DNA of 64,000 nucleotides from Chryseobacterium sp. ISL-6 (GCF_018613715.1 NZ_JAGGPT010000014.1:48493-112492), one strand, 5' to 3'; counted from the stretch's first letter, positions 36,156 through 45,707 are shown. Made by a program: numbers and translations. The notes: a model not told the origin generated them from the letters alone.

Positions 36156-38672
36156 TTAAGTGATTGGGTTGTCTTTATTTGTTCTGATTCTTTTAAGGGA
36201 TATTCTTTTAATAGCATGTTCAATATTTCCGGCGAGTTCGGATGCCAGGTTCATGACCTCCATTTTTTCAGATTCTTCCGTAGTGTAAGCAAGGTATTCT
36301 TCTGTGGAAACCTCAGTTGCGTAAACGGCAGAATGAGTTCCTCCCAATCCAATCCAGACTTCTTTATAAAGCCTCTTAGGATCGTTATTCATATTGATTG
36401 AAAGGACCTGGGCTTTTTCTTTATCCGTTAGTCCGAGCATAGCCTGGATATCATCGAACTTGTTCATATATTTTCGCTGGTCAAGTAAGATCTTACAATC
36501 GGAATTATTAATAATACTTTCCTTAACAATGGGGGATTGGATGATATCATCAACTTCCTGAGTGACTACAATGGCTTCTCCAAAGAATTTTCTTACGGTT
36601 TTGAATAGGTATTTGATGTATTCTGCCATGCCTTCCTTAGCAATAGCTTTCCATGCCTCTTCAATCAGTATTAGTTTTCTGATTCCTTTAAGTCTTCGCA
36701 TCTTATTGATGAAAACCTCCATGATGATAATGGTTACAATAGGGAAAAGGATCTTATGGTCTTTGATTGCATCAATCTCAAAGACAATAAAGCGCTTGGA
36801 TAACAGGTCAAGCTGCCTGTCTGAATTGAGAAGGTAATCGTATTCGCCACCCTGGTAATAAGGCTCTAAAACATTAAGGAAATTAGCAATATCAAAATCT
36901 TTTTCCCTGACATTCTTCTGTTCAAGGATGCTCTGGTAATCTTCTTTTATATACTTGTAAAAGCCGTTAAATGAGGGGATCTGCTTGCTGTTTTTTATTT
37001 GATCGATATAACCGCTTACGGCATTGGATAAAGCAACTTCTTCAGAACGGGAAGGCGGTTCATCATCTCTTTTCCATAAGGTGAGGATCAGGGTTTTGAT
37101 GCTTTCTTTCTTTTCAATATCAAATATTCCGTCATCGGTATAAAAAGGATTAAAGGCAATGGGATGATCTTCCGTATACGTAAAATATACCCCGTCTTCT
37201 CCTTTTGTTTTACTTTTAATCAACTCACTCAGACCCTGGTAAGAATTTCCGGTATCAACCAGCAGGACATGAGCGCCCTGTTCATAATACTGCCTTACCA
37301 TATGGTTGGTGAAAAATGATTTTCCGCTTCCGGAAGGCCCCAGGATGAATTTATTTCGGTTCGTGATAATTCCCCGCTTCATGGGAAGATCAGAAATATC
37401 CAAATGGATGGGTTTACCGGTAAGCCGGTCAGCCATCTTGATTCCGAAAGGAGAGGGAGAATTTTGGTAATTGGTTTCCTGAGTGAAAAAACAAAGAGCC
37501 GGCTCAATGAAGGTATAAAAGCTTTCTTCGCTTGGAAAATCACCTGCGTTTCCAGGAATTCCGGCCCAATATAGAGTTGCCGCATCCGTTGTATTATGGC
37601 GCGGCTTACACTCCATTAAGGCTAACGCACTTCCTGTATCGTTTTTAAGTTGTTTGAGTTCACGGGTATCATCAGACCACACCATCACATTGAAATGTGC
37701 CCGGATCGACCGCAGTCCAAAAGAATGGGCTTCATTGAGATATTTTTCTATCCATTCCTTGTTGATCTGATTGGCTCTGCTGTATCTTGCCAGTGAATGC
37801 ATATTTCTGGCTGACTTTTCGAATTTTCCCAGATTATAGTCGCTGTTGTCAATGAACAGATACTGATTATAGATATGATTGCAGCTTAGTAAAAGTCCGA
37901 CCGGAGAGGCAAACGATAATAAACAGTCACTACGGTCCGTACTTAACTTTTCATACCGGGCATGTGATGACACTGCTGCCGGCAGATCATCCGTATCAGA
38001 TAAGGTATGAATACTGATCCGGTTGTTACCGATACGAACCTCTTCAGCTCCAAGCTGCAGATCCTGAAGGGGTATGCTGGATTCTCGGGATAGGGTAAGA
38101 TATTGTTCCAGGAGCCCGGACTCATTTTCAGTACCTGTAATCTCGTCTGCCGACATTTTCTTCAGATAAATGTAACCACTGTCATTCATAATCCTTTCGA
38201 ACTGATCAACAGCTTCCATAAATCTACCGACAACCTCACTATCCCTGATTTCTTTCGGGATGATTTTGCCTTTGCACAGCGATGAAAAGTTGCTTTGAGT
38301 TCTCATCCGCTCTTTAGTGGTTTTGGTGAGAAATAGATAGCAGTAATGATTCAGGAATGGTCTTTCATTAAAATGACGTTCAAAAGATTTTGATAAAAAA
38401 CTTTGGTCTTCCAATGATAAATCAGGCGTGTAATTTTCTTTAATATACCAATCCTGTTTATGAACCACCGTATAATCGGGAAGGGTCTTTACCGCTTTAA
38501 ACCATGTGGAATGAATGGCTTCATATTCTGGTGATGCGATGGTAAAGAGTTCCGGTAACCTCACCTTAAAGCAGACTGTGATATCGGCATCCTTAGATAT
38601 AATGCAGTTATCTTCTACAGCAAGCAGTGGGAATTTACTCTCCAGGGTCGCTGCTTTGGAGCTGTTTCTCAT
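36156..38672 (-). CDS. traG: Conjugation ATPase TraG (VirB4-like)
   Basis: 838 aa. C-terminal ATPase with Walker A 'LGPSGSGKSFFTNHM' (about 440) and Walker B 'KLILIEEAWKAIAKEG' (about 670). The N-terminal half is the DUF3875-type region of Bacteroidota TraG. It powers pilus or channel assembly on the cytoplasmic face. Overlaps the end of traF by 38 bp. Confidence 0.93.
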   Translation of the reverse strand: MRNSSKAATLESKFPLLAVEDNCIISKDADITVCFKVRLPELFTIASPEYEAIHSTWFKAVKTLPDYTVVHKQDWYIKENYTPDLSLEDQSFLSKSFERHFNERPFLNHYCYLFLTKTTKERMRTQSNFSSLCKGKIIPKEIRDSEVVGRFMEAVDQFERIMNDSGYIYLKKMSADEITGTENESGLLEQYLTLSRESSIPLQDLQLGAEEVRIGNNRISIHTLSDTDDLPAAVSSHARYEKLSTDRSDCLLSFASPVGLLLSCNHIYNQYLFIDNSDYNLGKFEKSARNMHSLARYSRANQINKEWIEKYLNEAHSFGLRSIRAHFNVMVWSDDTRELKQLKNDTGSALALMECKPRHNTTDAATLYWAGIPGNAGDFPSEESFYTFIEPALCFFTQETNYQNSPSPFGIKMADRLTGKPIHLDISDLPMKRGIITNRNKFILGPSGSGKSFFTNHMVRQYYEQGAHVLLVDTGNSYQGLSELIKSKTKGEDGVYFTYTEDHPIAFNPFYTDDGIFDIEKKESIKTLILTLWKRDDEPPSRSEEVALSNAVSGYIDQIKNSKQIPSFNGFYKYIKEDYQSILEQKNVREKDFDIANFLNVLEPYYQGGEYDYLLNSDRQLDLLSKRFIVFEIDAIKDHKILFPIVTIIIMEVFINKMRRLKGIRKLILIEEAWKAIAKEGMAEYIKYLFKTVRKFFGEAIVVTQEVDDIIQSPIVKESIINNSDCKILLDQRKYMNKFDDIQAMLGLTDKEKAQVLSINMNNDPKRLYKEVWIGLGGTHSAVYATEVSTEEYLAYTTEESEKMEVMNLASELAGNIEHAIKRISLKRIRTNKDNPIT

Positions 38673-39000
38673 ATGAATGTTTTTTAGGGGTTGCTTTTAA
38701 ATATCTGAGTATGGGTTTGCGGCTGAGTATGTACCTGGGATGCTTTTTCTTTGCACCCAGTTTCATGAGTCCGTGCTCACCGTATTTTCTATTCAGAGAG
38801 AAAGTCTTCCAGATCAGAATACCACTACATGAGCTCCCTGTAAATAAACAGATATAAGTATTAATGCCTGTCATATACAGTAACATCACCAATAGCAGTA
38901 TTCCCAACAATCCACCTGCAAAAATAAACAGGTACTGTGCCTTCAGGCCTTTGAATTCGACCGATCTTCCAATTCCTTTGTTGATGAGATAAGTATTCAT
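38635..39000 (-). CDS. traF: Conjugative transposon protein TraF (DUF4133)
   Basis: 121 aa from Met at 39000 ('MNTYLINKGIGRSVEFKGL'), the usual DUF4133 start; the longer frame to 39063 would run into traE. Two adjacent TM segments (about 25-65), VirB3-like. Sits between traE and traG. Confidence 0.88.
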   Translation of the reverse strand: MNTYLINKGIGRSVEFKGLKAQYLFIFAGGLLGILLLVMLLYMTGINTYICLFTGSSCSGILIWKTFSLNRKYGEHGLMKLGAKKKHPRYILSRKPILRYLKATPKKHSYEKQLQSSDPGE

Positions 39001-39011
39001 AATCAAAATTC

Positions 39012-39317
39012 TTAAAGGAAGAATGAACGCAGGATGGTCGCTGCTACAATAAGGAATATACAAGCTCCAAACCAGCTGGCGGCAGTTTTTGAGGTATCCG
39101 GGTCACCACTGCTGAACTTATTGTAGACCTTAACACCTCCGATAAGTCCCACCACGGCTCCAATAGCATAGATAAGCTTGGTCGCCGGGTCAAAATAGGA
39201 AGTGACCATCTGGGTAGCTTCCGTGATGCCGGCGCTGCCATTTCCCTGGGCTTGCAAAAACCCATTAATCAGCACAGCTACCGATAGCAGTAAAATCTTT
39301 TTTCTTTGTTTTTCCAT
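39012..39317 (-). CDS. traE: Conjugative transposon protein TraE (DUF4134)
   Basis: 101 aa: signal peptide (1-23) and two TM segments ('LIYAIGAVVGLIGGVKVYNK', 'WFGACIFLIVAATIL'), VirB2/pilin-like. It is the first gene of the traE-N operon. A perfect 16-bp palindrome lies 26 bp upstream. Confidence 0.9.
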   Translation of the reverse strand: MEKQRKKILLLSVAVLINGFLQAQGNGSAGITEATQMVTSYFDPATKLIYAIGAVVGLIGGVKVYNKFSSGDPDTSKTAASWFGACIFLIVAATILRSFFL

Positions 39318-39342
39318 AATTGAAATATGTTTAATTGATTGT

Positions 39343-39358
39343 AATGAGCCGGCTCATT
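39343..39358. promoter_or_regulatory. Perfect 16-bp palindrome upstream of traE
   Basis: AATGAGCCGGCTCATT is fully self-complementary and lies 26-41 bp before the traE start codon, a typical place for an operator controlling the tra operon. Confidence 0.5.
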
Positions 39359-39623
39359 GCTGGCTTCATGACAAAATTGTGGTGAAAATCGATCAGTATT
39401 GGTGAATTGGCTGTACGTACATTGGTTTGGCAGTAATTGTCTTTATAAGAATAGCGTATAAGAAAAGCAGCCAACTCAGTTAAGGTTGGCGCAGTTCCTA
39501 TTTAAAATTGAATGATCAGATGCCTAGTCCCCCAAAATTAGTTTCTAAAAATGGGCAGGCAGCTTGTATGTTCTGTAGGTATAGTTTTTGTATTTCTATA
39601 TTAAACGAACAAGATTATTCTGT

Positions 39624-39887
39624 ATGAAGTCAAGATTTATTCTATTTTGGCAAAAATATGCTCCATACATTGAGTTATTATGGATTATACTTCTACTTAT
39701 CGGGAATACCTTTATGAAATATTCCATGACCTTTAAAAGCATTGCGGTAGGTGGTTGGATTGTCTGTGTGATAATGTACATCCTTACGGAAAAAAACTAT
39801 CGGACGGTCCGGTTCTGGCTCTTTTTGATATTAGGCCTGATCCTTGCGATTAATCAGACTCTTCAATTGATTAATATGGCAAATTGA
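39624..39887 (+). CDS. Small membrane protein of unknown function inside the tra module
   Basis: 87 aa from Met at 39624 ('MKSRFILFWQKYAPYIELLW'; a longer frame begins at 39588). Three hydrophobic segments predict an inner-membrane protein. It is on the opposite strand to the tra genes and interrupts the D-to-E junction, so it may be an insertion or an element-protection gene; no family recognised. Confidence 0.55.
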   Translation: MKSRFILFWQKYAPYIELLWIILLLIGNTFMKYSMTFKSIAVGGWIVCVIMYILTEKNYRTVRFWLFLILGLILAINQTLQLINMAN

Positions 39888-40045
39888 AATAGGAGATTAG
39901 TGGAATTTCTATTTTTCCGGATGTATTTTATCCAAATAACCCAGACATGTCGCCTCGTAATAATCTAAATATCCTTTAAATAATTTTCGGCATCAATAAT
40001 TTAAATATATCTTATTCTATTGGTAATTGTGTGTCTGTTAGATAA

Positions 40046-40070
40046 AAAGCCCCTCCGAAGAAGGGCTTAA
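40046..40070 (-). terminator. Terminator of the traABD operon
   Basis: On the minus strand GCCCTTC-TTCG-GAGGGGC, a 7-bp stem with a stable TTCG tetraloop, followed by TTTTT; about 300 bp past traD. Confidence 0.75.
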
Positions 40071-40231
40071 AAAACACAAATAATGTAAAGAAAAATTACA
40101 TTGTAATTAAAGATACTGAAAATCCTATAAATAAACCTTTATGATTCTGGTCATAAAAAAACTTAAAATGAAAAACTTAAATTTGAATTGAGAACCTAAC
40201 TAATAATTTTTCATCATTTTTACATCGTAGT

Positions 40232-40259
40232 GCTTCCCTTTTTTGGGAAGCTTTTATTT
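40232..40259 (+). terminator. Plus-strand terminator
   Basis: GCTTCCC-TTTTTT-GGGAAGC then TTTTATTT. It could end the transcript of the small membrane-protein gene at 39624. Confidence 0.7.
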
Positions 40260-40367
40260 GAGACACTTTTTTAAGCATCGTAGATTTTACAGCTCTTGGA
40301 GTCTTTCAATCAAGAAGGGCTTCTTTCTATGGTGGGCAATTTGAATATCATTATTCAAATTTAATCA

Positions 40368-40919
40368 TCAGATAAACTCTTCAATATCGAAATTTTCAAA
40401 ATCTTCTTTCCGTAAAATGGAAAAACTGCTTTTGTCTTCAACTGTAAAACTATTATCCAATAGTTCTGCTATTTTATGAGCGGTATCTTCCATTGAATTT
40501 TCCAGTAGGTTGAATAGTGCGGTTCCATGTATCTTTTGAAGGATAGCAGAGGTTGCTTCCTTTTGAGACGGTGCCAGGCTATCTCTATCGAGGTCTCTCT
40601 CCACGCTGCATAGTTCTTCAAAAGTGACACCTTGGGCAAGACTGTTACCATCACTGATTATCCTGTGCTTTTTCCATTCTTCTTCCTCTTCCTCAAAATC
40701 AGGTTGGATACTTAAAATATTTTTCTGTTCTTCCTTTGGATTTTCGGTACCTTTTGATACCAAACGTTTTTTCGTTGACTTGGATTGTCCCATAATTTCA
40801 GGGGGATGTGGGACTGTTTTTTCCATATTTCTTTGTGTAACCCTTTTATTGATGTATATCTTGTCCTGTATGAGCAATACGATAATAACCATCAGGCACA
40901 TCATTATTATAATTTCCAC
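40368..40919 (-). CDS. traD: Conjugal transfer protein TraD-like
   Basis: 183 aa: N-terminal TM (1-18, 'IIMMCLMVIIVLLIQ'), a long acidic and basic linker, and a C-terminal conserved part ('LAQGVTFEELCSVERDLDRD'). It matches the third gene of the traA-B-D cassette of Bacteroidota elements. Function unknown. It starts 3 bp after traB. Confidence 0.8.
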   Translation of the reverse strand: MEIIIMMCLMVIIVLLIQDKIYINKRVTQRNMEKTVPHPPEIMGQSKSTKKRLVSKGTENPKEEQKNILSIQPDFEEEEEEWKKHRIISDGNSLAQGVTFEELCSVERDLDRDSLAPSQKEATSAILQKIHGTALFNLLENSMEDTAHKIAELLDNSFTVEDKSSFSILRKEDFENFDIEEFI

Positions 40920-40922
40920 GAC

Positions 40923-41348
40923 TTAAAGAATAGGTTTGTATTTATTGTTGAAACTAATGGTAATCTGGTCCCCAAATTCATGAAAATGATATTCAAGCAA
41001 ATTATCCAAGTACGCATAGATAGTGAGCTTATCTTCACCTATGACCTGTACGATACGGGATAGTTTTTCATGAAAATCAGGTCTGATATAAACCGTTTTA
41101 CCATCACGGGCGTTTGTATCGGGCTTTTTGAAAAAGAGAGTTTCATAATCGGGTACGGGTATTTTTTTTGTTTTATCCTTTTCTTTTCCGCTAGGTTTTT
41201 GATTGGGAAGGTCTGCATCATCCATATGGTCTTGGATTGGTTCCAAAGGAATTGGTAGTCTGTCAATTTTCACCCCCTCAACCATAAGGTTCATCATTAA
41301 TTCTTCATCAATATCAGGTTGGGCTTTTTTTGTTTTATCTTTATCCAT
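40923..41348 (-). CDS. traB: Conjugal transfer protein TraB (DUF3408)
   Basis: 141 aa, charged N-terminus ('EKDKTKKIPVPDYETLFF') and a C-terminal helix-turn-helix-like domain ('VYIRPDFHEKLSRIVQVIGE'), as in DUF3408 proteins thought to bind DNA. 4 bp downstream of traA. Confidence 0.85.
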   Translation of the reverse strand: MDKDKTKKAQPDIDEELMMNLMVEGVKIDRLPIPLEPIQDHMDDADLPNQKPSGKEKDKTKKIPVPDYETLFFKKPDTNARDGKTVYIRPDFHEKLSRIVQVIGEDKLTIYAYLDNLLEYHFHEFGDQITISFNNKYKPIL

Positions 41349-41352
41349 ACAG

Positions 41353-42120
41353 CTATAATTGAATGATTTCTAAAAACTCCTCTATGAAAATATCCAGTTG
41401 GCACGCCCTCATTAGCCGTTCATCTGGAGGGAGTAAAGTAGAACGGAAGACATTTTTGCTGTCTAATTCACTTTCTTTACGGAATTTGCTGCTTTTCTTG
41501 ACCTGGCTTTTCATCAGATTTAATCCCAATTGTCCGATAAGCTTATTGTAAACCTCGTACAGAGCTGTATTCTCTCTGCCATCTACCTGGTTCCAGAACA
41601 GGTTAACGGATTTTATTGAAGTTTCTCCTTTTTCCATAATTACATTTTGCAGGAGTTGGGTAAATATAAGGGTGCTCTCCATGACCATGCGGTCTGCGGT
41701 TATAGGTGTGAAAATGTGATGCATCCCTGCCAACGTTCTGAGGATACCCGGAGTATTCACAGTTCCCGGGAGATCAAAAAATAATACATCGATAGGTATA
41801 TTTGATTCGCTTATCCATTTGTGGGCGGCTTCAAGTAAATATTCCGCTTTGTGTTGCATGATAGGATAGGCTTTTTTGCCGATGGCAGTAAATTGTTTAT
41901 AGGCCATTCTTTTCAGGTTCTCATTTTCCATGACCATTGCCAGATCACGGGATTTCATTTTCATAAGGCTGTGCTGAGGAAAATCCGCATCGAATACAGC
42001 GACATTATATCTCATACGGTAATGCATGATGCTTGCCACCAAAGAGGTAAATGTGCTTTTACCCACACCGCCTTTTTGAGAGGAAAAGGCGATAAATACT
42101 GGTTTGTGTTTTGAGTCCAT
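41353..42120 (-). CDS. traA: ParA-family ATPase TraA
   Basis: From Met at 42120 ('MDSKHKPVFIAFSSQKGGVG') the protein has 255 aa; the open frame extends to 42312, but those residues do not resemble the family. Deviant Walker A 'SQKGGVGKSTFTSL' and Walker B 'DVLFFDLPGTVNTPG'. It probably partitions or positions the element before transfer. Confidence 0.9.
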   Translation of the reverse strand: MDSKHKPVFIAFSSQKGGVGKSTFTSLVASIMHYRMRYNVAVFDADFPQHSLMKMKSRDLAMVMENENLKRMAYKQFTAIGKKAYPIMQHKAEYLLEAAHKWISESNIPIDVLFFDLPGTVNTPGILRTLAGMHHIFTPITADRMVMESTLIFTQLLQNVIMEKGETSIKSVNLFWNQVDGRENTALYEVYNKLIGQLGLNLMKSQVKKSSKFRKESELDSKNVFRSTLLPPDERLMRACQLDIFIEEFLEIIQL

Positions 42121-42773
42121 ATTATAAATATTTGTAATTGTACTTTCTTGTATTGTATCAGTTTGTCTGTATCTATTTAGCTGCATATTCACTACGAGAT
42201 ATAGAAGTCTAATTATAGGTGGACTTCTGTACTTAGCCAGATATAAGAGTGTTTTTTTATATACCTGTGCCCGGTAGTGGGTAAATGGATAAGCAGCTAT
42301 TTCTATAAACATATATTGATAATTATATTTTTCTGCTTAATACCCTGAATAGGTATCTCATTACATGTATATCCAACTTTATCCCTATATATTGTTATAA
42401 GTGCAAAGAAATGTACTTACTTATTTGCAGTACATAACGATGGAATACATTGGCGTTTAATAGGATGTATTTGGGACTCTTACGTATTGGGTTTTACCAT
42501 CAACAGGCCTTTACTTTGCAAGAGATCACAAGTGCCTGATGTAATAGAAATGACGATGAAGCATCTGGTAATTTACTTTACAGGCCAGATATATTTTTTA
42601 CAGTAATAGTAAATCATTAAGGCAGCATGATTTTTTGTGTTCATCAGAACACGGCAAGTTGTGTTTTGAGTACCTCATAACTGTTTTGGGTGCCTCAAAA
42701 CAACTTGCCCTTGCAGGGAGCTTAAAACTTGCTCCGAAGTCGAAGTTTTATGAATAATTAAATAGGGGCAGAC
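42121..42773. other. 653-bp non-coding region between traA and mobA
   Basis: Divergent promoter region of traA and mobA; the mobA side carries the inverted repeats described as a candidate oriT. The rest is AT-rich without a recognisable gene. Confidence 0.6.
42653..42756. other. Candidate origin of transfer (oriT)
   Basis: Imperfect inverted repeat GGCAAGTTGTGTTTTGAG ... CTCAAAACAACTTGCC (42653-42709), then GGAGC...GCTCC and AAAACTT...AAGTTTT hairpins. Such repeats directly upstream of relaxosome genes are typical of oriT. No nick site could be assigned. Confidence 0.55.
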
Positions 42774-43205
42774 ATGGAGAATAAAAACAATAATTATAAG
42801 AAGAAAGGTGGTCGAAAGCCAAAAATGAATCCAAGTATTCATCGTCATGTTTTCAGGCTTACTGATCAAGAAAATGATAGGCTGATATCGCTTTTTGAAA
42901 TGTCGGGAATGACCAATAAAGCAAAGTTTATTGTCTCGGTGCTGTTTTCTAACGAAATAAAAACGGTCAGCATTGATAAAGGCTCTGTAGATTTCTATAT
43001 GCGGTTAACATCCCTTTATACACAATTCCGTTCAGTGGGAGTGAATTATAATCAAATTGTGAAATTGTTGTATAGTCATTTTTCTGAGAAGAAAGCGGCG
43101 GCATTTCTTTTTAAGTTGGAAAGGCAGACCGCAGAAATGGCATTATTATGTCAAAAAATAATTGAGATAACCCAGGAATTTAACCGACATCATTTGAAAA
43201 AATAA
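42774..43205 (+). CDS. mobA: Mobilisation protein MobA (relaxosome accessory)
   Basis: 143 aa with a ribbon-helix-helix-like start ('GRKPKMNPSIHRHVFRLTDQ') and a helical C-terminus typical of MobC/MobA accessory proteins ('QFRSVGVNYNQIVKLLYS'). It should bind oriT and help the MobB relaxase, encoded 7 bp downstream. Confidence 0.85.
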   Translation: MENKNNNYKKKGGRKPKMNPSIHRHVFRLTDQENDRLISLFEMSGMTNKAKFIVSVLFSNEIKTVSIDKGSVDFYMRLTSLYTQFRSVGVNYNQIVKLLYSHFSEKKAAAFLFKLERQTAEMALLCQKIIEITQEFNRHHLKK

Positions 43206-43212
43206 GAAGGAA

Positions 43213-44493
43213 ATGATAGCAAAAATTGGCAGGGGAAGTAATTTATATGGAGCCTTGGCATATAATGTGGCTAAAATTGAGAAGGGTAAAGGAGAAATTC
43301 TGTTGACAAATAAGGTAATTGAAACGCCAAGTGGCAGGTATACTGTTTCGCAATTGACCAAATCGTTTGAGCCTTATCTTGTTGCAAACCGGAATACCGA
43401 AAAGCATACGTTACACATATCCCTCAATCCTAATCCGAAAGATGAGGTTGATGATGAATGCTTCATAGAGATGGTTCAAGACTATATGCGGGAAATGAAC
43501 TATGAAAAACAGCCCTTTGTTGTATTTAAACATACTGATATTGATCGCACCCATATTCATATCGTATCAGTTTGCGTGGATGAAGATGGGAGAAAAATTT
43601 CAGATAGGTTCGAAAAAAAAAGGTCAATGAATATATGCAGGGAATTGGAAAAGAAATATGGTTTGTTATCTGCAACAGAAAAGGATTCCCTGAAAAATGA
43701 AATGATTTTTAATCCTGTGGATTACCGGACTGGAAATATTAAAAGACAGATTGCCTCTGTTGTAAAACGTTTGCCGGAATATTACCAATTTAAAACATGG
43801 GGGGAATATAATGCGCTGCTTTCCCTGTTTCTTATTACGGTTGAAAAAGTAGAGGGTGAAATGAATGGCGAGATAAAGCGTGGTCTATTATATTTTCCGC
43901 TGAATCAGCATGGTGAAAGGGTAGGGAATCCTTTTAAAGCATCTCTACTGGGTAAAAATGCAGGTCTTGATACTTTGGAGATTTATTTTATAAAATGTAA
44001 AGAATTGTCAACAAATGCTAAGGCTATAGAGGATATCAAAACGGTTATTGATCATGCTGTAAGGTCTGTGGATAATGAAAGGGATTTTAAAAAGCTTGTA
44101 GCCAGTCAAGGCATCAGTACTGTAGTTCGCAGGAATGAGACAGGACGCATATACGGGATCACTTTTATTGATCATCATTCAAGAATAGTCTGGAACGGCT
44201 CAGGCCTAGGGAAATATTTTTCTGCGAACTCTTTTAATGAGCGATGGATAGACCGAATCCAACCTGATAAAAAACTAAAATCATGGGTGAACTCTTTAAC
44301 GGATAAGGATTTTATAACCCCAGAAGGCCCAAATTCTTTGTTTGCCTTTTTAAGTGCCGGACAAATCCCTGATCCGTATGATGACCATCTGCTTGAAGGA
44401 ATAGGAGGGCTATTGGCTTTCGAAAATGAAGAAGACCATCAGGAAGAGGACTTTGCCCATCGAATGAAAAACAAAAGGAAACGGAAGCGATAG
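43213..44493 (+). CDS. mobB: MobB relaxase
   Basis: 426 aa. Relaxase/mobilisation nuclease domain (about 1-260): start 'MIAKIGRGSNLYGALAYN', histidine triad 'HTDIDRTHIHIVSVCVDEDG' and a helical C-terminus. Of the MOBP type found with CTnDOT-like elements. It nicks oriT and pilots the strand to MobC. Confidence 0.9.
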   Translation: MIAKIGRGSNLYGALAYNVAKIEKGKGEILLTNKVIETPSGRYTVSQLTKSFEPYLVANRNTEKHTLHISLNPNPKDEVDDECFIEMVQDYMREMNYEKQPFVVFKHTDIDRTHIHIVSVCVDEDGRKISDRFEKKRSMNICRELEKKYGLLSATEKDSLKNEMIFNPVDYRTGNIKRQIASVVKRLPEYYQFKTWGEYNALLSLFLITVEKVEGEMNGEIKRGLLYFPLNQHGERVGNPFKASLLGKNAGLDTLEIYFIKCKELSTNAKAIEDIKTVIDHAVRSVDNERDFKKLVASQGISTVVRRNETGRIYGITFIDHHSRIVWNGSGLGKYFSANSFNERWIDRIQPDKKLKSWVNSLTDKDFITPEGPNSLFAFLSAGQIPDPYDDHLLEGIGGLLAFENEEDHQEEDFAHRMKNKRKRKR

Positions 44494-44522
44494 AAGGCAA
44501 TAGATATTTTAGCTGTTCCCCT

Positions 44523-45548
44523 TTATCCTTCTTTGTCCAGTATGGCCTTTACTTTGTTTTGCAGTTCTTTTTTATCGGGTAAATAAAGCTGGTATTTAGA
44601 AACAAAGATCTTGTTTGAAATTCCACCGGTAGCATATTCTACAAGTACCTCGTCTTTTTCTGCGGAGAGGATGATACCGATGGGTTCATTATCATCTTCG
44701 ACGTTTTCCTCTGATTTGAAGTAATTCAGGTAAAGGTTCATCTGACCGATATCGTTATGCTCCACCTGCTTTATCTTTAAATCAATCAATACAAAGCATT
44801 TTAGAATACGATGGTAAAAAACAAGGTCAATATAGAAATGTCTATTTCTCAGTGATATTTTATATTGTCTTCCCACAAAGGCAAAACCTTTGCCCAGCTC
44901 CAGAAGGAACATTTGCAGGTTATCGATGATTTTCTGCTCCAAAGCCTTTTCTGTTACCTGATGGCTTTGAGGTAATTGAAGGAAATCAAGAATGTAAGGG
45001 TCTTTTATAGCCTCTGTGGAATGGGTAATGAGATGTCCTTTTTCTGCAAGCTGTAATACCCCTTTTTTATCTTTGCTCAAGGCAAGGCGTTCAAACAGGG
45101 AAGAATTAATCTGCCGGTCAAGCTCCCTGTAGCCCCAGTTTTCCAATACGGTTTGTTTTTCGTAAAACTTTCTTGCCGTATCATCTGAAACGCCGAGTAA
45201 AGTGACCATATGGGTCCAGCTTAATTTGGCAGGCACTGCCTGCCATTTTTGATACGTAAGGTAAAACCGGCGCATATCAAGGATATTCCGCCTGCCAAAT
45301 CCTTTGCCATAACGCTTTTTAAGGTCTTTGGAAAGTGTTGATAATAGATTACTTCCGTATTCAGCTCTTTCTTGTCCATGTTGCTCAAATTCGACAATAT
45401 GCCTGCCAATTTCCCAATTGGCTTTCACAAGTTCAGTATTGACTGCTCTGACTGCATTTTGCCTGGCTATCTCGATAGTTGATCCTATATTGTCAAGGAG
45501 CTCGGTGTATTTTGATTGGATGGGTGTCATCGTACTTTTCTTAAACAA
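44523..45548 (-). CDS. DUF1016/YhcG-type PDDEXK nuclease-domain protein
   Basis: 341 aa. N-terminal DUF1016_N domain (about 10-150, 'YGKGFGRRNILDMRRFYLTY') and a C-terminal PDDEXK-like nuclease domain (about 180-330; 'RHFYIDLVFYHRILKCFVLI' then 'DLKIKQ' gives the D-x-K core). The family is common near restriction-modification and mobile genes; biochemical role unsettled. It sits backwards between mobB and mobC, an extra gene relative to the usual mobA-B-C order. Confidence 0.88.
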   Translation of the reverse strand: MFKKSTMTPIQSKYTELLDNIGSTIEIARQNAVRAVNTELVKANWEIGRHIVEFEQHGQERAEYGSNLLSTLSKDLKKRYGKGFGRRNILDMRRFYLTYQKWQAVPAKLSWTHMVTLLGVSDDTARKFYEKQTVLENWGYRELDRQINSSLFERLALSKDKKGVLQLAEKGHLITHSTEAIKDPYILDFLQLPQSHQVTEKALEQKIIDNLQMFLLELGKGFAFVGRQYKISLRNRHFYIDLVFYHRILKCFVLIDLKIKQVEHNDIGQMNLYLNYFKSEENVEDDNEPIGIILSAEKDEVLVEYATGGISNKIFVSKYQLYLPDKKELQNKVKAILDKEG

Positions 45549-45707
45549 ACAAATTTAAACATTCTCAGTGAAGCTTATGGATTGCCAGTGATTAAATATA
45601 GGATGGATACGCTGCCAAATACAGTCATAAAAAGCCGGTAGCTGCCACTTTTTAAAAATGCCTGTGACAGCATCTAAATTGAAGACAGAACATTAAAATA
45701 TGATCAA

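Larger units (their letters stand above)
39888..40367. other. 480-bp non-coding region between the two tra operons
   Basis: Contains the two opposed terminators below and otherwise AT-rich DNA with no gene. It separates traA-B-D from traE-N and lies in the position of traC, which is absent. Confidence 0.55.

Noticed and set aside
42121..42312. N-terminal extension of traA
   Set aside because: The 64 extra residues do not look like ParA; the family start with the Walker A motif follows the Met at 42120.
42675..42869. Minus-strand frame overlapping mobA and the inverted repeats
   Set aside because: It is antisense to mobA and to the oriT-like repeats and has no protein-like features.
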